NCBI GenBank assembly: GCA_028023455.1
Contig: JAQFVV010012395.1
Coordinates: 2,788,001-2,852,000, forward strand
Length of the DNA: 64,000 nt
Reading direction: 5' to 3'
DNA from: Epiperipatus broadwayi
Lineage: Eukaryota; Onychophora; Udeonychophora; Euonychophora; Peripatidae
How positions within the stretch are numbered: the stretch's first letter is position 1; the number at the start of each line of letters is the position of its first letter. Positions 48,958 to 61,560 of this stretch are shown here, piece after piece. The notes below the pieces were generated by a model. The model searched no databases and had not been told where the DNA came from. It saw only the letters and a list, made by a program, of their open reading frames with translations. The translations under genes and the position numbers were made by a program.

Positions 48958-49690
48958 GCTTTAAAGTAATAAACACTTTTGGGGTATACTGTCCTATCCA
49001 AACACAAGATAAATTCTTTTGGAAAGATAGTAAATTACTCATGTTTAATATTACATCTAATACTGACCATGCCAAAAATTGTAAAAATTTTGCAGGCGTC
49101 AATAATAAAAACATAGCAAATGGAATTAAAAGTGATTCATTAATATCTTCACACTCTCATTTCCAAATGATTAAGATTTGCTATATATACACATTTAGGT
49201 TAAAAGGATAGAATGGATTCATTCTATCTTTTCAAAAGACTTTATCTTGTGTTTGGAAAGGAGAGTATTTTTCAAAAGTGTTTATTACTTTAAATAAGCA
49301 AATAGTTTATACTTTGTGGCTAATTATGAATCAAAATATATAAAATGCGCTAACACGCACAAGCACACAAAGCTAAAAACAAATAAAGCAAATATATATT
49401 ATTTTATTACTTTAAAGCACATAAGTAGTTGGTGATTCTTAATGAATATTACAGATTAAAAAACATAGCTCTATATAAGTAAATTACTCATTATATATTT
49501 ATATGTTTAATATTACATTTAATACTGATTGTGCCATAAATTGTAAAAATTTTGCAGAAGTCGATAATAAAAACGTAACAAATGGAATTTAAAATGCTTA
49601 AGATTTGCCTAGAGTGGATTTATTCTATCTTTTCAAAAGACTTGATCTTGTGTTTAGAAAGGAGAGTATTCCTCAAAAGTGTTTGCTACT
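48958..49690. repeat. Foldback repeat and partial direct copy
   Basis: The stretch 48958-49035 (TTTAAAGTAATAAACACTTT...) is an inverted counterpart of 49216-49295, so the segment can fold into a hairpin with about 80-bp arms. A partly deleted direct copy of the inner part and right arm follows at about 49500-49690 (TTTAATATTACAT..., TCTATCTTTTCAAAAGACTT). It behaves like a MITE or foldback element, but no target duplication was found and no family is recognised. Confidence 0.6.
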
Positions 49691-52600
49691 TTAAAGTGAT
49701 ACCTAATGAATATTACAGATTAAAAAACAGCACTATATAAATAAATTACTCATTCTATTATCTAAAATTGCAAATAGCATAATTAATTTATTGTATATTA
49801 ATTTATTCTAACAGAAAAATAATTTGGTTTTCTTTTACAAAAATAAAAAATAAAATACCCAGGATTAATATCTCTACAAATCATCCACTATCAACTCTGT
49901 AGTAACATTATAGACTCCTGTTTAGTCAATGTCCTTTAAGAAGTTAATGTATAAAAAACCCAATATTCTTTTAAAACTAAAATAATTGAATATATATAAT
50001 AAATCTTTAATTGGTTCACTACAAGTCAAAGGTCTCTTCTGAAGCCTGATAGAAAAATAAGGGAGAGAATAGCTGGTATAAATAAATAAGATTTATCAGA
50101 TGTTATGTAATTTCCAATCTCAGTAAAAATAACCATTGAAACAAAGGATATAAAAATACAGTTTTCAATTTTGTAAAAATATTTTCATATTTGCATTTCA
50201 GCACTTTTCAATAATGATATTTGATTAATGTTAATTCACTATAAACTCTTAATTATTTGCCCTCACTATCACTATCTTGAACGTTTTTCAGCAATAAGCC
50301 TCTACATTTAAATCTGAAAAGTATATCAAGGACCTTTTTTTTTTTTTGAAGTCATTGTCTATATGCTTACATTTATTTTTATTGTTGCACATCAATAGCA
50401 ATTTAAAAAAGATTAAACATTTGTCTAATAAAGATAACTTTATGAACAATATTGCTTATTGTAAATACATTTTAATAGAGGAAAAATGTCATTTGATGAA
50501 TCAGAGTTCTTTGGTATCATATTTCAGGAAAGAACAATTGTGACTTTTTTTACAAAATGGCAAGCCAGCAGTCTATTTCAATTCTTTTTGTTATTGTTGT
50601 TGAAGTCATTATCTCCAAAACAAATATTATTTATTGAAGAGTTGAATGATGAAAAGGTTCCATATCATTTATCATTCATGCAATACATTTTTTTTTTTAC
50701 ATCTGACCATAAAAAATGTATATATCACCTGATAACATTCCATGCTGCTGTCAAGGCAACCTCTATATGTAAAAGATAGATTCCTTATAGACGTTGCTTT
50801 GAGAACAGATTGAAGATTCATAGTTTAGATTTAAACTTGGGCTGTTATCATGTGATTTATATTCAAAATCATCTAGCTTTGTGCAATATTAAGTTTATTA
50901 TCTAATAATGAATAATATATATTAAAGATCCATAGTATATTTATTTTGTTCATGTATTATATACAGTTTTTGTAAATCTAACGCTATTATGTATTTGATA
51001 TAATAATGATATGTTGCTTTTTCATTTTAACAGCAATGATAAAAATGACTATAATTTGTTTTCTGGAATTATTCTCATAATGGTAGCACTTTGGCATTTA
51101 ATTTTCCATTTTTGTGACTAGTATTGTTAATATTAACAAACATAGCATAAAATTTATATACATATTTAAAATATACATTCTCAACATAACTGATATATAT
51201 AATCACATTTTTTATAATTATTATAATAAATAGTTGTTAAACTTACAAATGTAAAGAGCACTGTGATGTTGTTTTTTTAATCAAATAGGAATAATATGAT
51301 AAGTTGTAGCTGAATAAATTATTGGTAATAATCATTAACAAATTTATCTAAAGAGAAGGATGTCAAAGATGTGAGTGCAGGAAGTTTGATATTTGTTAAG
51401 CAAATTATAGTAATCAAATATGAAACTAAATAAGATTTGATAGATATGATATAATTTCCATGTCCAAATAAAAAAAAAGATCTTTGAGATACACAGGCAC
51501 GGTAAAATATTATCTTCATTTGTCTTGTTCCCTCAACATCAATATTGCGAAATTAGTAGAAATTGGCAAAATCTTATATCAAGATGGTCATCAATCATCT
51601 TACTTGAAAGTGTTAATGATTTATCAATGTTACCTTAAAGCTTTTTATTATGGATTATGTTTTTATGCATATGCATGTTCTTTTTATATTTATTGATTGA
51701 TAGCAGAGCCTTTTATCATTGCTGAATCACCCAAGGTGAATATATCTTAGAAACAAGTAGGCTTATTCATTCCTAGATTGCTAATAGGCTAAGTGATTAC
51801 TTTTTCACCATTATATTCTTATTATCTTTACGTTTCATATTGGATGGTATCATTATCCCATACATTTAGCATCATAGGGGGAGGTAAAATAAAAGCTTTT
51901 GTTAGCAGAATTTTCTCAATGTTTCCATCATTGTTTTCCAAACAAATACACCAGTAATGATATTAAGAATAATGGTATTCCATGTCTTAATGCTCAGAAT
52001 CAATTGTTCTACATTCTTAATTTCTCTGAGCATAGAAGTTTTTTCTTGTGGCTTCAGAGATAGGTAATAAGAATGATTTGGATGCATTCTTTTTTGATCA
52101 GGTATATCACTAATTAATAATTAATCTTATGATTCTGAACTTATGGGAGTTATTCAGGTGGGATAGTATAATAATAATTGATTAGTTTACTGCTCAGGAG
52201 ATTATAAAATATTTGAGCATCAAAAGCAACAACTAAACTGCAAACCATGAATCTTGAACTCCAGAATTTACCACTCTAGCACTATACTAAATTATGCAGA
52301 GTCATTGTATAAATGATTTTTATTAGGAATGAAAAAAAAAGAAAAAGCAATGATTAGTTACTGAAGTTCATTTACAGTAATTATGTTTAATTAGTCGGGA
52401 ATTGATTAAATGATATTACTAAGAGAATTATGCTTAGCACTCTACTATAGTAATAAACTGCACAAGGTATCCAATATTCGATCATAATTTAGTAAAGTGC
52501 TTATTGCCAGAACATCTTTCTAGTAAATAATATAACAACTGGACATGTAATAAGAAATAAAGAAAACTTGGAAGTAAAGTAACCAAAATTTTCCAGATCT

Positions 52601-53399
52601 TAAATCAAACTATAAATTTATTGGTCAATACTTGCAATCTGGTGCTTGTTCTTTATTTTATTCCAAATTCCTTCACTCCTCCTCCCTTTTTTTAATTTAT
52701 TATTTTGTATCTTTTTTATTAATATTTCAATAATAGAGTAATATTTTCTTTTCTTTTTTCTAATCCACTGAAGATGGCACATTTATCACCTCTTAACTTT
52801 GCACAAACTTTTTCTTCTAATCTACATTACAATTGCTTACATCTGTACATATAAGGCAGAATGATTGCTTGGCCATTATGTTGTACACATTTTTGTAAAA
52901 TGTAATTCCTGTTAATAGCATAATATTTTGCAATATGTAAGTGAAGGTTTCAATTGCTAATAGTTTATTGGGACAATATATAATAATAGTTAAGAAATAG
53001 ATGAAAAAATTAGCGGACGTGAAAGGTTCTTACAAAGATACAAAGATTGGTCCCTCCCTCTAACTGTGTAGCAACTTTTAGTAAGACAATCATTTTTAAA
53101 GTTAGTTAATATTTTAAAATGATTGATAAGCTTTAGCTTAAATTTATTGGACTATTTTTTAATAGCAATTTTGCATAGCACACTAATCATTGATTACTTT
53201 CTATATTAAATCTATTAAGCACATTATAGACTTACAGCATATATTTTCTGTTTTTCAAAATACAATCTAATTTTACTCATTTCAATCTTTGGATTTTTTT
53301 TTCAAAAAGTAATTAATTTTGTGCAACTTTTCTTTTCAAGCAAATTTTAGAAATCTATATTCTCTTATTCATTTTTCTCTTGGCACTTTTACTTTTCAA
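49691..53399. other. Intronic AT-rich stretch
   Basis: No exon, RNA or clear repeat recognised. A weak tRNA-SINE-like trace (GAACTCCAGAATTTACCACT) occurs near 52258. Confidence 0.45.
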
Positions 53400-53830
53400 A
53401 TATTTTTCATTTATAGCATCAAAATTCTTGTGACAACTTTAAGTTAATGCTTGTTATGCTCAAAAGCATTCTGTACATCTTCACAAAAATTCTCTACTTC
53501 TTTATCAGAATGTGAATTTGTTGTGAAATACACTGGAAATATTTGCATTCGCAAATCAGTATGGTTATACCATTGACCCAATGTGGCTCTTGCATATTTT
53601 ATTTATAATAAATTCCATTCTATTTATATTTTTAAGTTGTGTGTAAAGACTGACCACTTTTCAGTTCACTTATTTCTTTTTTTTTTCTGACTTCACAAAG
53701 TTCGTCAATGTTCCAATTAATATTCTTTCAATTTAAGAAAACTAATTAACTAAATAAAAACTCGCTATCATATAATAGCCTAGGACAGTACACCAGCAAT
53801 TCTTAGTACTATCTGCCTTCATCTACCATT
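53400..53830 (-). pseudogene. Decayed RTE-type LINE endonuclease
   Basis: Minus-strand translation gives LCEVRKKK near 53705, ELKSGQS, and then QIFPVYFTTNSHSDKEVENF with CEDVQNAFEHNK near 53460. These line up in order with the endonuclease of the LINE at 9381 (LCEVRRKG, DLKSGH, QIIQVNAPTSSHSDEVVEDF). Frames shift several times and stops are frequent. This is an old copy of the same or a close RTE family, in antisense to the host gene. Confidence 0.65.
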
Positions 53831-54241
53831 TTCTGTATTAAATGAAGGTTTTATATTCTGGAATATGAGTCACAATTTGTAAATATAAAATTTCTTCACT
53901 TGAAAGTTGTCTACAGTTTTAGATAACATGTTGTAAACAGATAATCTGTATTTATTTATCATGATAATAACCCTTACAATGGCAAAAATGTATTTAACGA
54001 ATATTAGAAATTTGACATACTCATTTCTTTTATAGAATCATGAAGGAATCAAAGAGTTTTCTTTTAGTAAGTAGAAAACTCTATTATGCAATCTTATATA
54101 TATTGGTGAAATTTCTGTTTCATTACTGCTACGTCACACAAATTCTAAAGATTATATTAAGTAGATATAATAAACACCTCCATACTTCCCCATTCTTTTT
54201 AAATTCATATAAATAAAGATATAATAAAAGACAAATGACCC

Positions 54242-54281
54242 CCAAGATGCATTTCATGCTGAACCAGCACTCATCAGTTGG
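54242..54281 (-). ncRNA. Hammerhead-ribozyme-like motif, relative of the 477-bp family
   Basis: The most canonical of the set. Minus strand: stem I CCAA with TTGG, core CTGATGA (54271-54277), five-base-pair stem II GTGCT/AGCAT, GAAA, palindromic stem III ATGCAT, and C at the cleavage position (54246). Surrounding sequence matches the 477-bp unit for only some 60 bp, so this is a short fragment of that family. Position pattern, not only the core, is conserved, which argues for past selection on the motif. Confidence 0.65.
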
Positions 54282-56763
54282 CCCAGGCCACTATCTCATA
54301 TATATCTTTATGATATGCAAAGTATTTATCTAGAGTAAATTATTACATTTTCATTTACCATTGTCAAACTTTCTCCACTCACAGCTTTGACGCCAGCCAT
54401 TTCAGATAAATACACTAATGGATCTTTTTAAAATTTTTTGTAATTTTGATAGATTTCTCAGTGTTGTAGATTTGCAGTGTTCTATCTGTAAAAAATGACG
54501 AAATAAAAATTCTTTTATTATTTTTTTTAAATAAATGTTGCATGTAATATTTGTGTGGGCTTATTTGCGAAAGTTAATTAAATGTAAAATATTGTAATAG
54601 AAAAACGCAAATAACATCAAAAGTCAATTGAAATAAATTGATAAATAAGTAATTTATTTTGAGAGTTAGCTAGTCTATAAATACATTTAAGGAGTGTTTA
54701 ATTTGTTTATCAAGTAAAATGATGAGTGGACAGATTGTCATAGTGATATAATAATAATAAAAAGGTAAATCAATATCTTATGTATATTATTTTTAAAGTC
54801 ATAATTTTGGCATAACTGACAGGCTGACATATAAAATAAAGTTACACAAATTTAATCAGTGTTTTAATGTTTGTTGAGAAGTCAGCAGTGAAGTGTGATA
54901 AGTAATTAAATGTTAGGAAGCTAAAGAAGTTAATTGGAGTAGTTGGAGCTGAAAATACTGATACCAATTTAAAGAAATGCTGAATATAAAATAATAGTTG
55001 GCCCTATAAAAAAAAGTTGTAAATATTAACAATCTTATAAGCTAAAAACATGAAATTGATGTTTCATAAAACATGATCAGCCAGACAATCATGTCTTGGA
55101 TTATTTTATCTCTCCACTTTTTTTTGTAGCTAACTAATCAGGATATGACATCTCATGTAGTGTTAAGAAACACTGAAAGAACTACTCATCTGGGATAATA
55201 ACTGTCATCTAGAAAGGTATATGCCTATAAAAAATATTGTAAAGAATTAATGAAAAGAACTTTGAGGGAATTAAAGCTATGTTATTGAAAAATTATTCTC
55301 AAATCCAAAAAAATCATCAACCAATAGTATTTAAAAATTGAAAAAAAAATGGATCCAATGAATCATTTCACAGCAAGGAAATGAGAATATTTGCATACAC
55401 GTCAGATATATATACATAACCATTAATTGAAGCTTGTTTTATATGCTTATTTGAGATTTATTATTATTATTTCTTAGTATCGAAGTAATTATTTTAACTG
55501 TCTTATGGCTAATAGAAATATAGTTTCATTTTTATATTATTGATATTTAATATTAATTTGTATTGTAATCTATTTTATTAATTTGTATAATATGGATAGT
55601 CTGTCTATGTTAAATGAAACTATTATAGTTGCTATTGTATCAGTTAAATAAATTTATAATTTCATTATAAAGATGAAATAGTCTGATCCAAAGTTTAGAC
55701 TGACTACATTTGATTATATTACCTTAGATGTATAGTTTTGTAACTTCTATATTTTATTATATTTAGTTACCTATTTATTTAATTGTTAAACTAATACTAC
55801 TTTTTGCACTAAAAATAAATTATTACTACTTTTAACTATTTTTTTATTGATCAATTTCATTTCTTTCTGTAATATATATTTTTATTTATACATATGATAT
55901 GTGTATGTGTGTATAATCGTTCTTGAATGCATATTCAATGCCTGCAGACTGAGATTATGATTTGTGAAACATGTTTGTGGAAAAATGTGTCTAGAAGTAT
56001 TTTATATTGATGTAAATTTAATCAATGTGATGTGATGTGATGCACTGTGACTTCTCCTTATACAGAGTCAGGAATCTCTCAGCAACTATGCCCAGAGAAA
56101 CCTGTTAGCCACTTTAACTTCCATTTACCATTCCCTGCCCTAAGTTTTCCCATATCCTGCTCCATCCCATTTCCACAGCATAATTCTTTGTCAACTCCAT
56201 GGCCTTTATGTCTAAATCCCCCATATCTTTTCCCAAACCCAGCAAATCTAGGAGTTTGCATTGTGGTGCCCTTACAGTATAACTTATCTTGTTATGAAAA
56301 TTTATCAAAACTGAGTTTAAAAAATTATATAGAATTTCATTTATAGTTGTTAAGAAATCATTCTTGCAGCACTTCATATTTTGTTAAACAATTTCTTTGA
56401 TTTCTTGTTCTAAACTCTGTAGTATATACTCACATTTCTTGTATAAAATTTAGAAATATATTTGAAGTCAGAAGCTATGTCCTGTTTATCATTAGTTGAT
56501 ATAATTTCTTTTCTATGACAATTGTGATGGCTGGAAATCACTTGCCTTCACCACTTTCCCTCATCATATTATTCTATTATATAAAATTGGCAACTGAAAT
56601 ATGGAGTCTGCATAAGTGACTCCTGCTTTTTTACTCCATAAATTCTACTACAAAATGTAAAAGTAACTGCACATGAAAATATGTCATAAACAGAATGAAT
56701 TCAATATCTCTTCTAGTGCATATTTCATTTTAATGTTATTAACATCACCTAACAAAATAAACA
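54282..56763. other. Intronic AT-rich stretch
   Basis: No exon or repeat family recognised. The proline-rich 99-residue frame at 56047-56346 has no motif or splice context that would support it. Confidence 0.5.
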
Positions 56764-56859
56764 AACTAAATTCTCATCTAGCAGCTATTTCAATTATGTC
56801 CTATGTATATTAACTAAATTCTCATCTAGCAGCTATTTCAATTATGTCCTATGTATATT
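56764..56859. repeat. Perfect 48-bp tandem duplication
   Basis: Two identical units, 56764-56811 and 56812-56859, each starting AACTAAATTCTC and ending CTATGTATATT. Confidence 0.92.
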
Positions 56860-57306
56860 GGAGCTATAAACACTTATTCACCAAATCAGAATGACTATCT
56901 TAGCTTAATATATAAATAGTTTTCTGCAATATTATGTGCAAATAATTTGTGATATTAAGCATAAATATATGCAAGGTAGAAATTCACTCAGTTAAGTTTA
57001 AGGTTTGAGTCTTAGGACAACTGACCATAATCTATGTACTTGTTGTTATTTGAACTTTTCACCACTTAAAATATATATATGTATAATAATGCTCGAGGCT
57101 AAATGAGTTTATAAGTAATCATTAAAAACCAGTCAACACTTAGCTAATCTCAAAATCAGTAACAACTGTGTGAGATTGTTGATTGTCATTGATATTTGAT
57201 ATAGTTTTTAATGATATATATAAATTGTGTGTGTGTGTGCTTGTAATATTGATAACAAAGCTATAAATAATTTCATAATTTCATTAAATGTTTGTATTAA
57301 TTTTAG

Positions 57307-57410
57307 AAGAAACATATAAATATGAGTGGACTTTACTGAAGCGGCCAGAAGGAGATGATAATAGTGGTACCATGATTGATAAATATTCTCCAAATTTAAA
57401 GTTAACTGAG
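57307..57410 (+). CDS. KIAA0319L: KIAA0319-like gene, PKD domain exon B
   Basis: A 104-bp exon between TTTTTAG and GTAAGT, a consensus donor. It completes the split codon from 46533 and reads ETYKYEWTLLKRPEGDD, then SGTMIDKYSPNLKLTE. The Y-x-Y-x-W-x-L pattern followed by a His/Arg-Pro loop is the middle of the KIAA0319-type PKD domain, directly continuing exon A. Joined, the two exons give about 70 of the roughly 90 residues of the domain. The closing strands (aromatic-x-V-x-V pattern) must be on a later exon that is not in this window. The exon ends in phase 0. Confidence 0.85.
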
Positions 57411-58472
57411 GTAAGTTTAAATTTAAAAAAAAAAGAAGCTCATTGATATTAACTTATTAATTAATATAATTTTATGAATTTTAAATTCCTTGTTAAGGTG
57501 GAGGCATTTGCATTCACTTTAGAAAATTATAATTATCCATCAGCTATGATTTGGGAGGAATTGGCTTTACCTTTGAGAGAGTCTCTCAGAGAGTTTTGTT
57601 TGCATCCTTTGTAATGGCCTCTCAATTCATCTAATCTCAAACTGCCTTCTCTTGAAGTTACGCAAAAATTGTCCTCTTTGTTCAATTCTTTTTATACATT
57701 CTAGCTGGTTTGAGGATGTTGATTAATGTGAAATATTTAGAAGGGTCACAGGGTAATGTGTTGTGATTTGGTAGTCATGCTCTTTTTTGCACAGTTTCCA
57801 TAATAGTATGTATTGTATAGTACTTAAATACTTGCATTTTTAATTTAAATCATTACGTAATCAATAATTGAAGGCATTTAGAAATTACACTTTGTGTTTG
57901 GTTTAAAAAATAAAACTTTTTTTTTTTTAAATATTATTACTGAAAACTAATATTAAAGCAGAATTTCCATGAGAGCATAAGATTCAATGAAATAAATATG
58001 CTTTCCTTGCTTACATACATAATTTGCATTTGATTGTGTAATTAATGTATCTTATTTCTTACATTTGATAGCATTAATCCTCATTATATCACTATTTTAT
58101 AAAACAATAGATAAACATGATTAATCATTGAATAACCATGCTATTGCCAGCCAGATTATAAGTTTTTATTAATGAGGACCAGTTGGCTGAAAATATCCAA
58201 TCACTGTTTGCTTTTGCTTCAGTTGTTATTCAAGCCAAGGGTTTTACAATCACCAATAAAACCAAGGTTTGAATACATGCTAATTACTGCTATCAAATCT
58301 AAGATTAAGTCTAATTAGAGGAGACATATCATGCTTTGATTTAGTATATATCTTATTGTCTAATATAACAAAAATCATTGTAATACATAAATTACTCATC
58401 TAGGGATGTCAGACCTATGTAGCTGACAATCCAGCTGGCTTAGTTTTGTCTTGAATAGTATAATAATAGTAG
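57411..58472 (+). other. Intronic stretch
   Basis: Start of the next intron (GTAAGT). No exon seen. At 57597-57614 is a short GC-richer piece ending in a stop; not convincing as coding. Confidence 0.55.
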
Positions 58473-58477
58473 GGTGG
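58473..58477. repeat. Target-site duplication, left
   Basis: GGTGG, repeated at 62180-62184, immediately outside the TG...CA ends of the LTR element. Confidence 0.8.
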
Positions 58478-59103
58478 TGTTGTGTTTGGTCTGGATTACA
58501 GACCCAACCAACAGTAAATAATGTAAAATAATACTGAAACAAGTATTACAATTAATATATTTATTATGTACAAATATATACAATACAATATATACAAATT
58601 ACAAGTTGAATCTTGGAGTTTAACGTAACTCTGTGTTCTGCCTGCCGCTTCCAGCCACACCTGATGGCTTGCCTCACGAGTAGGGTCTCTGACTCTTCCA
58701 GCTGTACAAGACAGCTTGCCTCGAGCCGAGAGTGATCTTAGCAGCGTCCGGTCTCTGTGGGACTTGCCTAGCTGTGTAGATCTAAATAGCGTAGTGCTAT
58801 CAATGGGAATACTTGCTGCTGTTTAGGTTAGTAGAGTTTCCCTGGGAGAACGCAAAGAGTCTGTTCAGGTTAGACATGCTCTTCCTTGATCCTCACAAAA
58901 GGTTGACTATTTATACCCAGATCCCTGACCTTATTGAAAACCTTTGGATTCAGCAAGCATCATTGCTTATTGGCCTGTAGTAATCATTGGCTATGTTGTT
59001 ATCTATACATTAGTCTATTGACCTGTGGCAAACAATGCTTAATCCGATCAGATAAGGAGGCATCTGGAATAGTCTACTTCTGAGAGAAGGGAGGACTATA
59101 ACA
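58478..59103 (-). repeat. Gypsy element 3' LTR
   Basis: 626 bp. Minus strand begins TGTTATAGTCC and ends ACACAACA. A TATAAATAG promoter sequence lies at about 58908 and an AT-rich poly(A) region at about 58555-58600. It has 7 bp (near 58615) that the other LTR lacks. Confidence 0.92.
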
Positions 59104-59116
59104 TCCCTCCCCCCTG
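59104..59116 (-). other. Polypurine tract
   Basis: On the minus strand AGGGGGGAGGGA directly precedes the LTR start TGTTATAG; in such elements it primes plus-strand DNA synthesis. Confidence 0.75.
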
Positions 59117-59129
59117 GCTAAAATTTACC

Positions 59130-60330
59130 CTAGAGATCATAGTCATGCAGGTGTGCTGGAGGACGACTAAAGCGCTTTGGTGCTGGTTCTGGTTTGCTGT
59201 TGTCTTCAGCTTGTTGGTCCTCCTTGCTTGTATCTTCGGTTTGTTGGTCCTCCTTGCTTGTACTGCATATCTGTGGAGCTTCATTCCTTGTGGCTGCATC
59301 AGTATAATCCATTCGCAGTTGATCTCGATGGCGATGATGTTGACATCCATCTGCTGTTTCCACTAAAATGGTGTGAAGCTTTTTGTTGGATTACGACTGC
59401 TGGGATCCATTTAACGGATCCGCTATACATTCTGCATAGAACATTAGTCCCTATTTGAAATTTGGTAGTTTTGTCCTTTTCTTGTTTTTCATCATTTGGC
59501 TCAGGTATCAGAGCTGACAAGTTGGTTCGCAAAGTTCTATTACACAGTAGTTCAGCTGGAGTTTTTCCAGTTGCAGTATTCGGTATAGAGTGTTGAGATA
59601 ATAACATTCTGGCAATACGGGTGTTCCAGCTTCCTGTGTCGATCTTTGTGAGCAATTTTTTGATCTCTTGCACCAATCTCTCAGTCTGGCCATTGCTTTC
59701 AGGGTGATATGGTGGGCTGAAGACTAGCTCAATGCCATTATTGTCACAAAACTTTTTAAAGGCTACTGCAGTGAATGCTGTGCCATTATCCGAGACTATC
59801 ATTCTAGGAAGGCCATGTGTAGCAAATAGCCTTCTAAGAGCTTCTATTGTTGCAGTGGTCTGGAGTGATGGAACTTCCACTACCTCCAGCCACTTAGAAT
59901 ATGAATCAACTACTACTAATAGTAGTTTGCCTTTCCATGGGCCAGCATGGTCCACATGGAGTCTCGTCCAGGGGCCTTCAGGTTTAGGCCAGTGAACTGT
60001 TTTATCTTTTGCTGGCATGTTTTGATTCATTTTGCAAATGCCAGCAGTGGTGGACTTTAGACAATCTCTTTGTCCAAAGTTGGCCACCATACATATGCCC
60101 TTGCGAGCATCTTCATTCGGACTATCCCTGGATGCCCATTATGCAACAGGTCGACCACTTGGGATCGTCCAGCTAGGGGGATCACTACTCTGGATCCCCA
60201 GATAATACATCCCTTTTCAATTGATTACTCCCGCCTTCGGGTCCACTAGGCTGGATGCAACTCCTCTGGTTTTTTATTTGGCCACCCCTGCTGGATCCAT
60301 TTTTTAATTCTTTGAAACCCAGGGTCATTT
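59130..60330 (-). pseudogene. Gypsy integrase region of pol, frameshifted
   Basis: The main open frame (59299-60090) carries the integrase core with an intact D-D-E set: LHVDHAGPW, VSDNGTAF and HPESNGQTERLVQ, with 35 residues between the second Asp and the Glu. Upstream in a neighbouring frame are LLHNGHPGIVRMKMLARAY and VWWP of the zinc-binding N-terminus, separated by a frameshift near 60055. Downstream the C-terminus (FSRPPAHLHDYDL) is again in another frame and contains a near-tandem 27-bp repeat at 59210-59260. Integrase inserts the DNA copy; this one cannot be made whole. Confidence 0.9.
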
Positions 60331-60560
60331 GTGGTCCACTTAGCCACTAATTTACTGTTCAGCGGTGTGTTTGTCCCCAAATCAATCATGTTAACTGACT
60401 AATCAATAATAATCAGCCTGTCTGCAGATTCTGCAGGCAAACGACTTAATGTATGCACTTGAGGAATCTGTTTTCCCTCAATGTAGTGTAGCATAAAATC
60501 ATATCCTGATAAGAAGTTGAACCACCTCAGTATACGTGGTGAGGCAGGCTGAGGGATTCA
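60331..60560 (-). pseudogene. Gypsy RNase H C-terminal fragment and deletion junction
   Basis: Minus strand reads RILRWFNFLSGYDFMLHYIE and QVHTLSRLPAE, the end of the RNase H domain, followed by a linker with a stop codon before the integrase. It begins abruptly at about 60545-60560 where gag sequence stops. Everything that should lie between (gag zinc knuckle, protease, RT and the RNase H catalytic part) is absent. Confidence 0.8.
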
Positions 60561-61121
60561 TTTTTTCTGGCCATTGCTTGACACGCTATAGATTCTGCCA
60601 GCATAGCTTGAGCTACAGCCATTTCAAAATCTATGTACGGTGTCATTAATAGTTTGTCTTAAATTATGATCGTTCATGCTACAAATGAAACGGTCGCGTA
60701 GTGCTTCATTTAAGAACTCCTTAAACTCGCACGTGAGTGCTAATGTTCTGATTCGTGTTGCGAATTCTCTAACTTTTTCATCCTCCGCCTGCGTGCAGAG
60801 ATTGAAATAATATCTCTGCATTATTGTTAGCGGTTTGGGGGGAAAATATTCAGTGAGAATCGCCAACGCCTTCTCAAAATTCAAGTCGGCCAGTGTTTCT
60901 GACCCGATTTGAGATTTTAAAACATTTTACGTCTGCGACCCGATTGTCATTATCAGCGTCACTAATTTTATTTCAGACTTTTTGATCTGATTGGCCTGCA
61001 TATAAAAAATTAGGTGCTCTTTGTAGCTTGACCAGTTCTCAGGGAACCCTGGATCAAAAGCTTCGATCGAGCCAATTATATTAGCCTTTTTTTTTTTAAT
61101 TTTTTTTTTCTCTGTTATCAT
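60560..61121 (-). pseudogene. Gypsy gag (capsid-like) remnant
   Basis: The frame from ATG at 61121 reads, after a lysine run, IGSIEAFDPGFPENWSSYKE and YMQANQIKKSEIK, the usual gypsy gag start. It stops near 60930. Another frame (60884-60624) continues EYFPPKPLTIMQRYYF, CTQAEDEKVREFATRIRTLA and ALRDRFICS, conserved in gag of K02A2.6-like elements. A third shift yields FEMAVAQAMLAES before the deletion. No zinc-knuckle remains. Gag would form the particle for reverse transcription; this copy cannot. Confidence 0.85.
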
Positions 61122-61542
61122 GTGAGAAAAATATTTTTTCCGGATATTTCCGAGTAACCACTTGATACGATTATGTTCAACAGATTTTTTACTCCGCTAG
61201 GGCGAGCTTCTGTCTTTTTTAGCAAGGCCAATTTTGATTGTTTTATGAAGCACCAATCGTGATTGTGATCACTTTATGTTTCCTCCCAGAAATAAGTGAT
61301 TTTGACAATGGCTGTTTAGTAAATACTATTCGTGTATTTTACTTATTTTGCCAGAAATAAGTGATTTTTTAATAATCACTGTTTAATAAATACGGTATTC
61401 ACGTATTTTACTTGGACTGTATTTAAGTGTGATTTAGTAATCACAGCTTCGTAACTTACGAGTGTCTATATAATTGCGCACTCGCGTATTTATGTTTTCC
61501 AAGTTTTTTCTTTTTCCAGTCATGGGGGGGGGGGAATATTTT

Positions 61543-61560
61543 GTCAAACTGCACCAAATC
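61543..61560 (-). other. Primer-binding site (probable)
   Basis: Four bases inside the 5' LTR end, the minus strand reads TGGTGCAGTTTGAC. A TGG start complementary to a tRNA CCA end is expected there; I cannot name the tRNA. Confidence 0.55.

Larger units (their letters stand above)
46534..57306 (+). other. 10.8-kb intron between the two PKD exons
   Basis: Begins GTAAATG and ends TTTTTAG. It contains the 477-bp-unit palindrome (47419-48380), a foldback repeat (48958-49690), a decayed LINE endonuclease (53400-53830), an isolated hammerhead-like motif (54242-54281) and a 48-bp tandem duplication (56764-56859). I found no further exon in it: the frames at 50346-50779, 51484-51696 and 56047-56346 lack family motifs and good splice sites in the right phase. 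Confidence 0.7.

Noticed and set aside
50346-50779. Two overlapping frames inside the host intron
   Set aside because: Hydrophobic AT-rich translation without domain pattern; not flanked by splice sites consistent with the neighbouring exons.
56047-56346. Proline-rich 99-residue open frame and its two antisense frames
   Set aside because: Low-complexity composition, no splice sites in the required phase, no family motif.
59096-59350. Frame with a repeated RRTNK segment as an independent gene
   Set aside because: It is the frameshifted C-terminus of the gypsy pol plus a 27-bp duplication, not a separate gene.
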